A stretch of 64,000 nucleotides of DNA from Alphaproteobacteria bacterium (GTDB taxonomy: Bacteria; Pseudomonadota; Alphaproteobacteria; Sphingomonadales; Emcibacteraceae): the NCBI GenBank assembly GCA_002401455.1, contig NVTE01000004.1, positions 1 through 64,000 of the forward strand, written 5' to 3'. A program made the position numbers and the translations under genes. The notes under the pieces are model-generated. The model worked only from the letters and a program-made list of their open reading frames with translations, made no database searches and had not been told where the DNA came from. The first letter of the stretch is position 1. Each line of letters starts with the position of its first letter. This document shows positions 9,191 to 18,408 of the stretch, piece by piece.

Positions 9191-10060
9191 TTAATACTTA
9201 AAGGCCACACACCGGTCCCGACCGGCTAAATCCTGAAATATCCGAATATTCTTTGCCCCGGTTTTAGTGAAGATTTTAGTCACCCGCGCCGCCTGGGTAT
9301 GACCAATTTCCATAAAAATATGACCACCGGGGGTGGATAATTCCGGAATGATCCCGCTCAGGGTTTGATAGTCCTGATAGCCGTCATCATCGGCAAACAG
9401 CGCCATATGGGGTTCGTAATCCCGCACATCCGGGGCCAGGCCGGCCTTTTCAGCCTCGGCGATATAGGGCGGATTGCACAATATAATATCAAATTTCTCA
9501 GCCCGATTTTGGCTCTGGTCTGCGGCAAAATCCACCCAGTCACTGACCCTGAAATCACATCTGTCCAGAAATCCCAGTCGCCGAGCATTGTCTTTAGCGC
9601 AGGTTAAAGCTGCCGCCGACATGTCTATGCCCACCCCGCGACTGTTGGGCAATTCGGACATCAGCGACAACAGCAGGCATCCGCTGCCGGTGCCCAGGTC
9701 AAGAATTTTTAACGGGGCGGTGGCATCTGGTACCGCCTTCAGCGCCGCCTCGATCAAGGTTTCACTGTCGGGCCGGGGGGTCAGGCAGTCCCGGCTGACC
9801 CTGAAGGTCAAGCTCCAGAAATCTCTCCGGCCCACTATCTGCGAGACCGGCTCCCGGGTCAGCCGCCGGTCGATCAGGGCCTGAAAGGCGGCGGCGTCCG
9901 GGTCGGCAACCTGGTGCCCAGGCTCCAGAATGAAGTCGAGGGTGCTCAGGCCGAGTCCTTGTTCCAGAAGCAGGTCCACATCCATCTGCGGGCTGTCGAA
10001 GCCCACTGCCTCAAGCCGCTGAATAGCCTTTATTCTCAAGTCCCTTACCGTCGTCATCAC
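9191..10060 (-). CDS. prmC: Peptide chain release factor N5-glutamine methyltransferase
   Basis: This 289-residue enzyme methylates the GGQ glutamine of release factors using SAM. The N-terminal helical domain (about 1-85) is followed by the methyltransferase fold with ILDLGTGSGCLLLSL near residue 118 and the substrate-binding NPPYIAEAE motif near 195, both diagnostic of PrmC/HemK. Its substrate RF1 is encoded by prfA about 1 kb away on the same strand. The usual adjacent prfA-prmC pair is split here by an opposite-strand gene, so the two can no longer share a simple bicistronic message without reading through about 0.97 kb of antisense. Confidence 0.95.
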   Translation of the reverse strand: MMTTVRDLRIKAIQRLEAVGFDSPQMDVDLLLEQGLGLSTLDFILEPGHQVADPDAAAFQALIDRRLTREPVSQIVGRRDFWSLTFRVSRDCLTPRPDSETLIEAALKAVPDATAPLKILDLGTGSGCLLLSLMSELPNSRGVGIDMSAAALTCAKDNARRLGFLDRCDFRVSDWVDFAADQSQNRAEKFDIILCNPPYIAEAEKAGLAPDVRDYEPHMALFADDDGYQDYQTLSGIIPELSTPGGHIFMEIGHTQAARVTKIFTKTGAKNIRIFQDLAGRDRCVAFKY

Positions 10061-10125
10061 ATTTATTTCATTTCCGTTTATGATCCAGAGTGTTATGCTC
10101 CCCTCATATCATAATGAGAAGAACG

Positions 10126-11004
10126 ATGAAAACGCACAAATTTATTTTTACCTCTTTTCCAAAAGCACCCACCCTCAGCCTGATCTCTCTTTTAACCCTG
10201 ATCAGCCTGACACCCCCGGCCCTGTCACAGGAGCCTGGCCCGGAAATAACGGAAAAGGTGGCCTTCCTTCAGGACATCCAGAACCAACTGCAGCAGGTCA
10301 GCGGTATCAAGAACCGTCCGGTCACGGTTTTTGTCACGCCGGAGAGCAAACGGAATATCACCCTGACCCCGACCTCGGTTAGTTTTTCCTATGGCTTCCT
10401 GAAACAGATGCAGGACATCACCCAACTGGTGGCGACCATGGCCCATATGACGGCCCACATCAGCCTTGATTTTATCGAAACACCGCCCCTTGATGATCGC
10501 GACAGCAACAGGCCAGAAAAAACCTCTGTCACAGACTATATTAAAAACACCCTGACCCAGAAATTCCCCGACGAGGGCTATATACCGCAGGCGACGGGGT
10601 CGTTTCATGGCAATCAGCAAAATAGCACAAGCGGCATCATAGAGAAACCCAGCTACCAGAATAAAGACTATGACTATGCCGTGAATCGGGTCAAATACAT
10701 CAAGGCCGAGCATGAACTAGAGGTCGACAAGGTCACCCATAAGATTATGCGTCACGCGGGCTACTGTGCCCAGGATTACACCCGTCTTCTGCAATATTTC
10801 TATGAAAATCCACACCTGCTGCTGGGCAATGAGCATTTTGCCCTGGATACCGATCAATGGCAGCGCATTGATGAGGCTGAGCGGCGAGTGACCGAAACCT
10901 GCGATGCCGACCAGAGGACCCAGGCGTCAACCCATGCCGCCGCCTTTGACCAGATGAAAGTCCGGATCCTGCAAAGCCTGAGAAACACCAAAAAATCCGA
11001 CTAG
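10126..11004 (+). CDS. Secreted M48-like protein with a degenerate zinc-protease site (HMxxH)
   Basis: The 292-residue protein has a signal peptide (about 1-34, ending near PALSQ). Residues 64-115 then align by pattern with M48 Zn-peptidases: a VTVFVTPES-type strand, a YGFL segment and a helix with MAHMTAHISLDF, where M48 enzymes have LAHEIAHV. The catalytic glutamate of HExxH is replaced by methionine (HMTAH, 107-111). Both histidines are kept, as is the downstream E-x3-(V/A)D element (EHELEVDK, 195-202) followed by IMRHAGY. It therefore probably keeps the fold, perhaps metal, but not proteolysis. The track begins at a GTG; I chose ATG 10126 because GAGAAG lies 4 nt upstream (ATG 10114 is the alternative). 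It lies alone, antisense between prmC and prfA. Confidence 0.7.
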   Translation: MKTHKFIFTSFPKAPTLSLISLLTLISLTPPALSQEPGPEITEKVAFLQDIQNQLQQVSGIKNRPVTVFVTPESKRNITLTPTSVSFSYGFLKQMQDITQLVATMAHMTAHISLDFIETPPLDDRDSNRPEKTSVTDYIKNTLTQKFPDEGYIPQATGSFHGNQQNSTSGIIEKPSYQNKDYDYAVNRVKYIKAEHELEVDKVTHKIMRHAGYCAQDYTRLLQYFYENPHLLLGNEHFALDTDQWQRIDEAERRVTETCDADQRTQASTHAAAFDQMKVRILQSLRNTKKSD

Positions 11005-11026
11005 GTCTGAAGAGGTCTGTCGGGGT

Positions 11027-12106
11027 TTAACTGTTCATTTCGGCCAGCATCGTCGCCTGGTCTTCGGTGATCAGCGCGGTAACAACTTCGCCCAGGGCAT
11101 CACCGGCTATGATCTGATCCAGTTTATAGAGGGTCAGGTTGATCCGATGGTCGGTGACCCGGCCCTGGGGGAAATTATACGTCCGAATCCGGCCCGACCG
11201 ATCGCCACTGCCGACCTGTTCCTTGCGTTCTGCCGCCCGGACCGCGTCACGGCGGGCGCGCTCGGCATCATAAACCCGGGCCATCAGGACCTTCATGGCC
11301 TTAATGCGGTTTTTCAGTTGGGACTTTTCATCCTGCTGCTGGACCGTGATACCGGTGGGCAGATGGGTCAGGCGCACCGCACTGTCGGTGGTATTGACGC
11401 TCTGGCCGCCAGGGCCACTGGCCCGGAAAATATCGATGCGGATGTCTTTGTCGTCGAGCTTGATATCAACCTCTTCCACTTCGGGCATCACCGCAACCGT
11501 CGCAGCGGAGGTATGAATGCGGCCCTGGGTTTCGGTGTTGGGCACCCTTTGCACCCGGTGACCCCCGGATTCATATTTCAGCTTGGCAAACACGCCCTTG
11601 CCGGCGACAGAGACAATCACTTCCTTGAAGCCGCCCACATCACTGGACGACGAACTGACCACGTCAAATTTCCAGCCTTCGAGCAGGGCAAACCGCTGAT
11701 ACATGCGGAACAGATCACCGGCAAACAACGCCGCCTCATCGCCACCGGTGCCGGCGCGGATTTCCAGCAGGGCGTTTTTGTCATCATCCACGTCCTTGGG
11801 CAGCAGCATGATTTCCATGGCTCGCTCATGATCGGGCAGGCTTTTTTTCAGGTCTGGCAGTTCCATTTCTGCCAGTTCCTTCATTTCAGGGTCACCGTCA
11901 ACATCGTCGATCATCTCGGCCAGTTCGGCCATTTCGCGCACCAGGGACAAATAGTCATTGGCCGCTTTGACGATCGGGGTCAGCTCGGCATATTCCTTGG
12001 CGGTGGATACGATTTGCTCCGAGGTCATCTCCGCCGCCTGGGACATCATATGTTCCAGTTCCTCGTGACGGGTGATCAATTGTTCAAGGCGTTCTTTAGG
12101 TATCAT
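11027..12106 (-). CDS. prfA: Peptide chain release factor 1
   Basis: At 359 residues the length is normal for RF1, which terminates translation at UAA and UAG. The N-terminal coiled region (about 1-100) precedes the codon-recognition domain with [18 protein letters not shown], and the peptidyl-transferase [15 protein letters not shown] motif is near residues 230-245. The GGQ glutamine is the target of the nearby PrmC. It follows hisS after a 125-bp GC-rich gap and is convergent with the M48-like gene 22 bp away, with no obvious terminator between them. Confidence 0.97.
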   Translation of the reverse strand: MIPKERLEQLITRHEELEHMMSQAAEMTSEQIVSTAKEYAELTPIVKAANDYLSLVREMAELAEMIDDVDGDPEMKELAEMELPDLKKSLPDHERAMEIMLLPKDVDDDKNALLEIRAGTGGDEAALFAGDLFRMYQRFALLEGWKFDVVSSSSSDVGGFKEVIVSVAGKGVFAKLKYESGGHRVQRVPNTETQGRIHTSAATVAVMPEVEEVDIKLDDKDIRIDIFRASGPGGQSVNTTDSAVRLTHLPTGITVQQQDEKSQLKNRIKAMKVLMARVYDAERARRDAVRAAERKEQVGSGDRSGRIRTYNFPQGRVTDHRINLTLYKLDQIIAGDALGEVVTALITEDQATMLAEMNS

Positions 12107-12231
12107 GGTATTTTTCTTTATTATGAGGCCTCAATCGCCGGCGCTTGCGCTTAGGCTCTCCTCGTATTAACTCGGGCGGCCGCTTGGCCTTGCCTCAGCC
12201 CCTCGGGGCATCGGGTGTCATAACCTGATCA

Positions 12232-13500
12232 CTAACGCTCAGGGCTTAAATGATCCATCAGCTGATCTAGGGCAACTTCTGTCTGGCTGCCGTCATCGAA
12301 ATTCTTGACCGTCACCGCGCCGCGGGCCAGTTCATCCTCGCCGATCAGGATCGCCATGACCGCGTTGGCCTTATTGGCCCGCTTCATGCGTTTGCCCATA
12401 TTGCCCCGGTAGGACATATCCACCCCATGACCGGCGCTGCGCAACTGCTGAGCCAGTTTCAGGGCCGCCATCTGGCAAGCCGCACCCACCGGTACAATGG
12501 CGATGGGCCGGATTTCCGCTGGCACTAATTCCGGGGACACCAGTTCCGCCAGCCGTTCCATGCCCGCGGCCCAGCCGATACCCGCCGTCGCCGGACCACC
12601 CATTTTCTCAATCAGGCCGTCATAGCGCCCGCCGGCCAGGACCGTGCCCTGGGCGCCAAGCTTGGCGGTGATGAACTCAAAAGCGGTATGGCTGTAATAA
12701 TCCAGGCCGCGCACCAGACGCTCATTGATGACATATTTAATGCCCAGAGCCTCAAGACCCGCCAGAACGTCGTCAAAGAAGGCCCGGGTCGGCTCATTAT
12801 AATAGTCGGAAATGCGGGGCGCGTCTGCGACCAGAACCCGGTCACCGTCATCCTTGCTGTCGAGGATGCGCATGGGGTTCTTCTCCAGCCGGGCAAGACT
12901 GTCTTCGCTCAACCGGTCCTTATGGCCGGTGAAATATTCCACCAGTGCGTCGCGGTAGGCATTACGGCTTTCCTGATCACCCAGGCTGTTAATCTCCAGC
13001 GTCACATCATCCATCAGGCCCAATTCTGTCAGCAGGGTGGCGGCAATGGCCAGGACTTCGATATCGGCCTGGGGCTCGGGCACACCAAGGATTTCAACGT
13101 CCATCTGATGAAATTGGCGCATGCGACCCTTCTGGGGCCGCTCGTAACGGAACATGGGGCCAAAGGCAAAAAACTTGCACGGCAAAGACTGCTGCAACCC
13201 ATTTGAGATGAAAGCCCGGGAGATACCGGCAGTATATTCCGGCCGCAGGGTCAGGGATTCCCCGCCCCGATCCTCAAAGGTATACATTTCTTTCGACACC
13301 ACATCGGAAGTTTCACCAAGGGTCCGGTTAAAGACCTCGGTAAATTCAAATATGGGCGTGCTGATTTCCCGGTGGCCAAAGCGGCGGGCGATATCCTGAA
13401 AGGTCTGGTTGATAAACCGGAAAGTCCGGGCCTGGTCCCCCATAATATCATGGGTGCCCCTTACCGTCTGTAATTTACGGCCTGTTTGTGATTTTGCCAC
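12232..13500 (-). CDS. hisS: Histidyl-tRNA synthetase
   Basis: This 422-residue class II synthetase charges tRNA-His. Motif 1 begins at [10 protein letters not shown], motif 2 is seen as [19 protein letters not shown] (about 110-130), and the histidine-specific [13 protein letters not shown] lies near 260. A C-terminal anticodon-binding domain follows (about 330-415). It starts 3 bp after ispG, so the two are co-transcribed, with prfA downstream. No T-box or histidine-rich leader was seen. Confidence 0.97.
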   Translation of the reverse strand: MAKSQTGRKLQTVRGTHDIMGDQARTFRFINQTFQDIARRFGHREISTPIFEFTEVFNRTLGETSDVVSKEMYTFEDRGGESLTLRPEYTAGISRAFISNGLQQSLPCKFFAFGPMFRYERPQKGRMRQFHQMDVEILGVPEPQADIEVLAIAATLLTELGLMDDVTLEINSLGDQESRNAYRDALVEYFTGHKDRLSEDSLARLEKNPMRILDSKDDGDRVLVADAPRISDYYNEPTRAFFDDVLAGLEALGIKYVINERLVRGLDYYSHTAFEFITAKLGAQGTVLAGGRYDGLIEKMGGPATAGIGWAAGMERLAELVSPELVPAEIRPIAIVPVGAACQMAALKLAQQLRSAGHGVDMSYRGNMGKRMKRANKANAVMAILIGEDELARGAVTVKNFDDGSQTEVALDQLMDHLSPER

Positions 13501-13503
13501 TGG

Positions 13504-14619
13504 TTACTCCTCAGTTTTTTTCTTTTCAGCCTCTAATTCAGCTGCTTTTTTCTCTACAAGCTCGACAATATGCTCGACCAATCGCTCGTCATCGATCTTG
13601 TGATCAGACATGCCGTTCAGGTAAATCATGTGATTGCCATTGCCGCCCCCGGTCAACCCAATGTCGGTTTCCCGCGCTTCGCCCGGTCCATTGACCACAC
13701 AGCCAATGATGCTCAGGCTCAAGGGGGTGGAGATATGTTCCAGTCGACGTTCCAATGTCTCGACGGTCTTGATCACCGGATAAGCCTGGCGGGCACAGGA
13801 CGGGCAGGAGACAATCCGGACCCCCCGGTGACGTATATCCAGACTTTTCAGCATGTCAAAACCGACCTTAACCTCTTCTACCGGGTCAGCCGACAGCGAC
13901 ACCCGGATACTGTCGCCGATACCGGACCACAGCAGCATGCCCATGCCGATGGAGGATTTCACCGTACCGGCGCGCAGGGCTCCGGCCTCAGTAATACCCA
14001 GATGCAGTGGATAATCGCAGGCGTCAGCCAGGCCCTGATAGGCGGCGACCGCCAAAAAGACATCAGACGCCTTGACGCTGATCTTGAAATTGAAGAAGTC
14101 GTTGTCTTCCAGGATTTTGGCATGATCCAGTGCGCTCTGGACCATGGCATCGGGACAGGGTTCGCCAAATTGTTCCAGCAGGTGTTTTTCCAGCGACCCG
14201 GCATTGACGCCAATGCGCATGGAGCAGCCATGATCCTTGGCCGCGCTGACCACCTCGCGCACCCGGTCAGCCGAACCGATATTACCCGGGTTGATGCGCA
14301 GACAGGCGGCACCGGCTTTTGCGGCCTCAATGGCGCGCTTGTAGTGAAAATGAATATCGGCGACAATCGGCACGTTGACCCCGGCGACGATATCTTTCAG
14401 CGCCGCGGTTGACTCTTCATCAGGACAGGACACCCGGACGATATCGACCCCCGCCTCTTCCGCCTGACGGATCTGGCGAATGGTGCCCTGGACATCAGTG
14501 GTCAGGGTGTTGGTCATGGTCTGTACGGAAATCGGCGCATCGCCGCCCACGGCAACATTGCCGACCATGATCTGCCGGCTTTTGCGGCGTATAATATCGC
14601 GATAAGGTCGAATACTCAT
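13504..14619 (-). CDS. ispG: 4-hydroxy-3-methylbut-2-en-1-yl diphosphate synthase (flavodoxin)
   Basis: This 371-residue [4Fe-4S] enzyme catalyses the penultimate step of the MEP isoprenoid pathway. The TIM-barrel domain holds the [10 protein letters not shown]-like start and the [11 protein letters not shown] region. The C-terminal cluster-binding domain shows [11 protein letters not shown] (about 271-281) and [18 protein letters not shown] (about 312-329), which supply the cysteine ligands. It is the first gene of the ispG-hisS unit, with a 195-bp leader that contains an 11-bp tandem duplication. Confidence 0.97.
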   Translation of the reverse strand: MSIRPYRDIIRRKSRQIMVGNVAVGGDAPISVQTMTNTLTTDVQGTIRQIRQAEEAGVDIVRVSCPDEESTAALKDIVAGVNVPIVADIHFHYKRAIEAAKAGAACLRINPGNIGSADRVREVVSAAKDHGCSMRIGVNAGSLEKHLLEQFGEPCPDAMVQSALDHAKILEDNDFFNFKISVKASDVFLAVAAYQGLADACDYPLHLGITEAGALRAGTVKSSIGMGMLLWSGIGDSIRVSLSADPVEEVKVGFDMLKSLDIRHRGVRIVSCPSCARQAYPVIKTVETLERRLEHISTPLSLSIIGCVVNGPGEARETDIGLTGGGNGNHMIYLNGMSDHKIDDERLVEHIVELVEKKAAELEAEKKKTEE

Positions 14620-14735
14620 AGCTCGTCACTGTCCAAATTATAATCAGGTCGCCAACATGCGAAATGTTTCCCCCAAGATCAAGGGGAATCGCCATCAGAG
14701 GCCCTTTATTTTAGGCCTTTATACCCTAAAAGTCG

Positions 14736-14757
14736 CCCAGAAACGGCCCAGAAACGG
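14736..14757. repeat. Perfect tandem duplication of an 11-mer upstream of ispG
   Basis: CCCAGAAACGG occurs twice head to tail with no spacer in the 195-bp gap between the rodZ-like gene and ispG. Function is unknown. It could be a slippage product or a paired protein-binding site. Confidence 0.6.
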
Positions 14758-14814
14758 CACAGGAATAATTTAGCCATGAATTCGATAGGGTTTTGAATTG
14801 AATTTAGACGACCG

Positions 14815-15819
14815 TTAACTGGTTGTCAGGAGCAGGTCATTTTTGTCCAGGCTGATATTATCCCGGATTTCGCCCAGTTTCCCCAGGTAGGGAATTGCCA
14901 CATCGCCAATGAAAACCGACACCGCCCCGGCATTGCTGGTCATCAGGGTCATGCCCTTGTGCCCGGCCAGATAAAACTCTTCCCCGGCCAGCAAAACACG
15001 GTCCACCAATATTGTGTTATCCGCACCGACAATGCGAATCCAGGCATCCTGGCGCACGGACAGGCGAACCTGATCAGCCAGAAGAGGCGCTGCCATGGTC
15101 CGGGTCTCTCCCGGGGTGGCATTAGCCTGCTCGACCAGGGTAAAGCCCTGAACCTGCTCTTTGGCCACCTGTTGCCCAAACGTTTTTTCTAATGGTGCTT
15201 TTTCCATTGTTGCCTTTTCTGTCAACCCAGATGGCTTTACGACAGCAGCAGCCACCGTTTGCACCTTAGGAGTTAACTCCGCTCCATCGGCAAAGGCCAG
15301 AATTTTTGAGGTTACCTCAGACACATCAGGCAGAGCGGACAGGGAGAAACGAGGCTTGTCACTGGAAGAATACCAGACACCATAAAGCACAAGGGCACTC
15401 AGGATAATAAGGGAAACCATCATCGGCTGGTGATGGCTATGGTTCTTCTCTCCCTCGAGAAATACCAGGTTGACCTTTTCCATGCTGCCGTGAAATTCTT
15501 TTTGATACTGGGCGGTGATCTGGCTCACATTCAGCCCAAGGTAGGTGGCATAATTTTTCAGGAAACCCGCCGCATAGCAGGCCGACGGAAATTTATTAAA
15601 ATCATCCTGCTCCAGAGCCAGGAGCAAATGGGGGCGAATACAGAGTTCACTGGATATGACGGCCATATCCGTTTCCTGTGCCGCGCACCGAGCCGCAGAG
15701 AGTTTCTGGCCAACCGTCATCACATCGCTCATGGAGTTAACCACGGCGTCACGTTTTAGGGGCGATACACCGGACATGCCGAAATCGCTATTTTCTTTCA
15801 AGAGAAGACTCTGAGTCAC
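14815..15819 (-). CDS. RodZ-like protein (HTH_25, transmembrane segment, DUF4115)
   Basis: The 334-residue protein has a cytoplasmic helix-turn-helix domain at about 36-105 (VGQKLSAARCAAQETDMAV, then a FLKNYATYLGL segment), one membrane helix near 132-150, a variable linker, and a C-terminal DUF4115 domain (about 245-330). This is the architecture of RodZ, which links MreB filaments to the membrane in rod-shaped cells. It starts with GTG and lies upstream of ispG, the common alphaproteobacterial order. The N-terminus is longer than usual; an internal ATG near residue 31 could be the true start. Confidence 0.85.
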   Translation of the reverse strand: MTQSLLLKENSDFGMSGVSPLKRDAVVNSMSDVMTVGQKLSAARCAAQETDMAVISSELCIRPHLLLALEQDDFNKFPSACYAAGFLKNYATYLGLNVSQITAQYQKEFHGSMEKVNLVFLEGEKNHSHHQPMMVSLIILSALVLYGVWYSSSDKPRFSLSALPDVSEVTSKILAFADGAELTPKVQTVAAAVVKPSGLTEKATMEKAPLEKTFGQQVAKEQVQGFTLVEQANATPGETRTMAAPLLADQVRLSVRQDAWIRIVGADNTILVDRVLLAGEEFYLAGHKGMTLMTSNAGAVSVFIGDVAIPYLGKLGEIRDNISLDKNDLLLTTS

Positions 15820-16084
15820 TGCCTTTTATCCCAAACTGCCCATTGCTAAATTTTTTGCCTTAAACCACCACTCTGGATACATCTGTCGGTTAGATGCATT
15901 ATACCCTCATATGCTTGCAATATTATTAACCGCCGGATTCAATATGACGAAAAGTTAATCTTTTATTCATACTTGCCTGATCGGCCTTTAGCATTTCATG
16001 ATTAACAGTGAACAGTATCCTTATTTAAAGAGTCAATAAAAAACTGCAAACTAGCCTAATTTAAGGGGAAAATAGCCCTAAAGA
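15820..16084 (-). other. AT-rich intergenic region upstream of the rodZ-like gene
   Basis: This 265-bp gap has no convincing ORF. On the minus strand a consensus TATAAT hexamer lies at 15903-15898, about 80 bp from the GTG start. I could not find a convincing -35 at 16-18 bp from it. Confidence 0.35.
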
Positions 16085-18349
16085 TCATATTTTTACGCCA
16101 TGGTCCTTTGCAAATGCTGTCAGAAGGCCCCGTAGGCTGTGGTCAGAACGACTCAGTAATTCGGCCATATAGGCCTCAACACCGGCCAGATCCAGACTGC
16201 GAATCATCATTTTTACCGGGCCCACAGCAGCCGGGGCAATGGACAAACGCCGAAAGCCGATGGCCAGAAGAGCCAGGGCGGTGACCGGCTTGCCGCCTAT
16301 TTCCCCGCACAGGGTTATCGGCACGTCATACTCATTGCATTTATCAACAATTGATTTCAGCATCATCAGAGCCGGGGGAGAGATCGGATCATAGCGGCCG
16401 GCCAGTTTCGGATTTTCCCGATCACAGGCAAAGAAAAACTGCATCAGATCATTGCTGCCGATGGAAATAAAGTCCAGCAGCGGCAGCAGATTATCCAATT
16501 GCCAAATCAGGGCGGGCACCTCCAGCATGGTGCCGACCCGAATGTTTTCCGGCAGCGGGCTCTTCCGTTTTTTATGCCGGTTAATTTCCTTATTAAGGAT
16601 ATCCCGGGCCATCTTGAATTCGGACACGTCGGTGATCATCGGGAACATAATGCTGAGTTCCCGGCCTGCCGCCGCATTAAGCAGGGCGCGCACCTGATAG
16701 CGCAACAGGGCCGGACGGTCAAAGGCAATGCGGATCGCCCGCCAGCCCAGGGCTGGATTAGCCTCATCATCCCGTTTCAGAAAAGACACCGGCTTGTCGC
16801 CGCCAATATCCAGGGTCCGGAACACCACCGGCTTGCCGTCGGCCGCATCCAGAATATCCCGGTAAAAGTCAGACTGGGGCCCGACCCGCGGCAGAGAGGC
16901 GCTGACCATAAATTGAAATTCTGTGCGAAACAACCCGACACCACTGGCCCCGGTCCGGGCCAGACCCTCCATATCGATGCTCAGGCCCGCATTGACCAAA
17001 AGCTCGACCTCGACCCCGTCCAGGGTTTTGGCCGGCAGATCCCGCAGGGCGTCATACTCCGCCAACAGGACATCACGGGAATCAATATTTTCCTGATAGC
17101 TCTGTAAAATCTCCTGGGGCGGTGAAAAATACACGATGCCATCAACGCCGTTGACGATCACCTGTTCGCCTTCGGCCACATCGAGCAGGGCTTCGCCCAT
17201 CTGCCCGACCATGGGAATGCCTAGGGCCCGGGCCACGATCGACACATGGGCGGTCGGCGAGCCATCCTGAAGAATGACACCCCCAAGCTTTTCCCGGTCA
17301 TAGTCCAGCAGATCAGCCGGCCCCATATTTTGGGCCACCAGGATAAATTTGTCGGGTAGATTTGCCGAGGCCGCAGACCCCACCCGGCCCATGAGGTGCC
17401 GGTTCAGCCGATTCGCCAGATCATCCATATCACTCAGGCGTTCCCGCAGATAGGGATCGGTCATCTTCTGCATCCGCGCCCGGTTATTGAGCTGGACCTT
17501 CTCCACCGCCGCTTCCGCCGTCAGGCCGGTATCAATGATGGCTTCTATCTTGGCGTTCCAGCCTTTGTCCTTGGCAAACAGCATATAGACATCAAGAATT
17601 TCCTTATGCTCGCCCTGATGACCGACATCCTCCGCCGACATCATATCTTCAATCTGATCCTGTAAGGATTTCAATGCGGTGGCGAGACGGTTTTTTTCCA
17701 GCGGAATATTATCGGTCAGATGCTTGACGACCTCGATTTTCGGCTCGTGAAAAACCGCAACTCCCTCCGCCATGCCCTCGGCCAGAACTACCCCTTCAAA
17801 GCGGGCGGTGGCCGCCCGTTCCAGGGTTGCTTCCTGCTGCTCCAGCGGGTCAAACAAATCACCGCTGGCCACCAGTTCCGCCAAAACCATTGCTACGGTC
17901 TGCAAGGATTCTTTTTCTTCCTGCATATAATGGCGGCGGGTAATATTCTGAATCACCAGAACCCCGACCACTTTGCTGGACCGCAGGATCGGAACCCCCA
18001 TCAGGGAGTGATAGATTTCCTCGCCAGTTTCCTCGCGGTAGACAAATTTAGGATGTTTCTGGGCGTTGGACAAATTCAGCGGCAGGGCGGTGGCGGCAAT
18101 ATGGCCGACAAGGCCTTCGCCGACCCGCAGCCGGGTTTTATGGACCGCGGTCGCTTTCAGGCCTTCGGTGGCAAAAAGCTCCAGTATTTCGCCGCCGCGC
18201 ATGAAATAGACCGAGCACACCTCGGCAATCATATTGTTGGCCACCAGGCGCACGACTTCGGTCAGGCGTTGCTCGGCATTGCCAACACCCGCCATAATTC
18301 CATGTAACCGTCTTAATAATTGACGGGGCGCATTGCTTACCAAAGTCAA
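16085..18349 (-). CDS. ptsP: Phosphoenolpyruvate-protein phosphotransferase of the nitrogen PTS (EI-Ntr)
   Basis: The 754-residue enzyme has an N-terminal GAF domain (about 15-150) and enzyme I domains. The phosphohistidine loop is DGSPTAHVSIVARALGIP (about 360-377). The PEP-binding barrel shows GVGLFRTEFQFM and SIGSNDLMQFFFACDR, and the active-site cysteine is in LCGEIGGKP. It transfers phosphate from PEP to NPr in the regulatory nitrogen PTS. Glutamine is the usual GAF ligand, known from other family members. The start is TTG 18349, supported by a GGAGGAGGGG ribosome site; no ATG occurs before residue 19. The lysC-ptsP neighbourhood is typical, with a nitronate monooxygenase-like gene between. 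Confidence 0.95.
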   Translation of the reverse strand: MTLVSNAPRQLLRRLHGIMAGVGNAEQRLTEVVRLVANNMIAEVCSVYFMRGGEILELFATEGLKATAVHKTRLRVGEGLVGHIAATALPLNLSNAQKHPKFVYREETGEEIYHSLMGVPILRSSKVVGVLVIQNITRRHYMQEEKESLQTVAMVLAELVASGDLFDPLEQQEATLERAATARFEGVVLAEGMAEGVAVFHEPKIEVVKHLTDNIPLEKNRLATALKSLQDQIEDMMSAEDVGHQGEHKEILDVYMLFAKDKGWNAKIEAIIDTGLTAEAAVEKVQLNNRARMQKMTDPYLRERLSDMDDLANRLNRHLMGRVGSAASANLPDKFILVAQNMGPADLLDYDREKLGGVILQDGSPTAHVSIVARALGIPMVGQMGEALLDVAEGEQVIVNGVDGIVYFSPPQEILQSYQENIDSRDVLLAEYDALRDLPAKTLDGVEVELLVNAGLSIDMEGLARTGASGVGLFRTEFQFMVSASLPRVGPQSDFYRDILDAADGKPVVFRTLDIGGDKPVSFLKRDDEANPALGWRAIRIAFDRPALLRYQVRALLNAAAGRELSIMFPMITDVSEFKMARDILNKEINRHKKRKSPLPENIRVGTMLEVPALIWQLDNLLPLLDFISIGSNDLMQFFFACDRENPKLAGRYDPISPPALMMLKSIVDKCNEYDVPITLCGEIGGKPVTALALLAIGFRRLSIAPAAVGPVKMMIRSLDLAGVEAYMAELLSRSDHSLRGLLTAFAKDHGVKI

Positions 18350-18408
18350 TTTTCCCCTCCTCCAGGGTCTGTGAATACCCCCAAAAGCTCACTATATCTT
18401 ATTTCAAA

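Noticed and set aside
15898-15903. Strong sigma-70 promoter for the rodZ-like gene based on TATAAT
   Set aside because: No acceptable -35 at 16-18 bp; kept only as a note in the intergenic entry.
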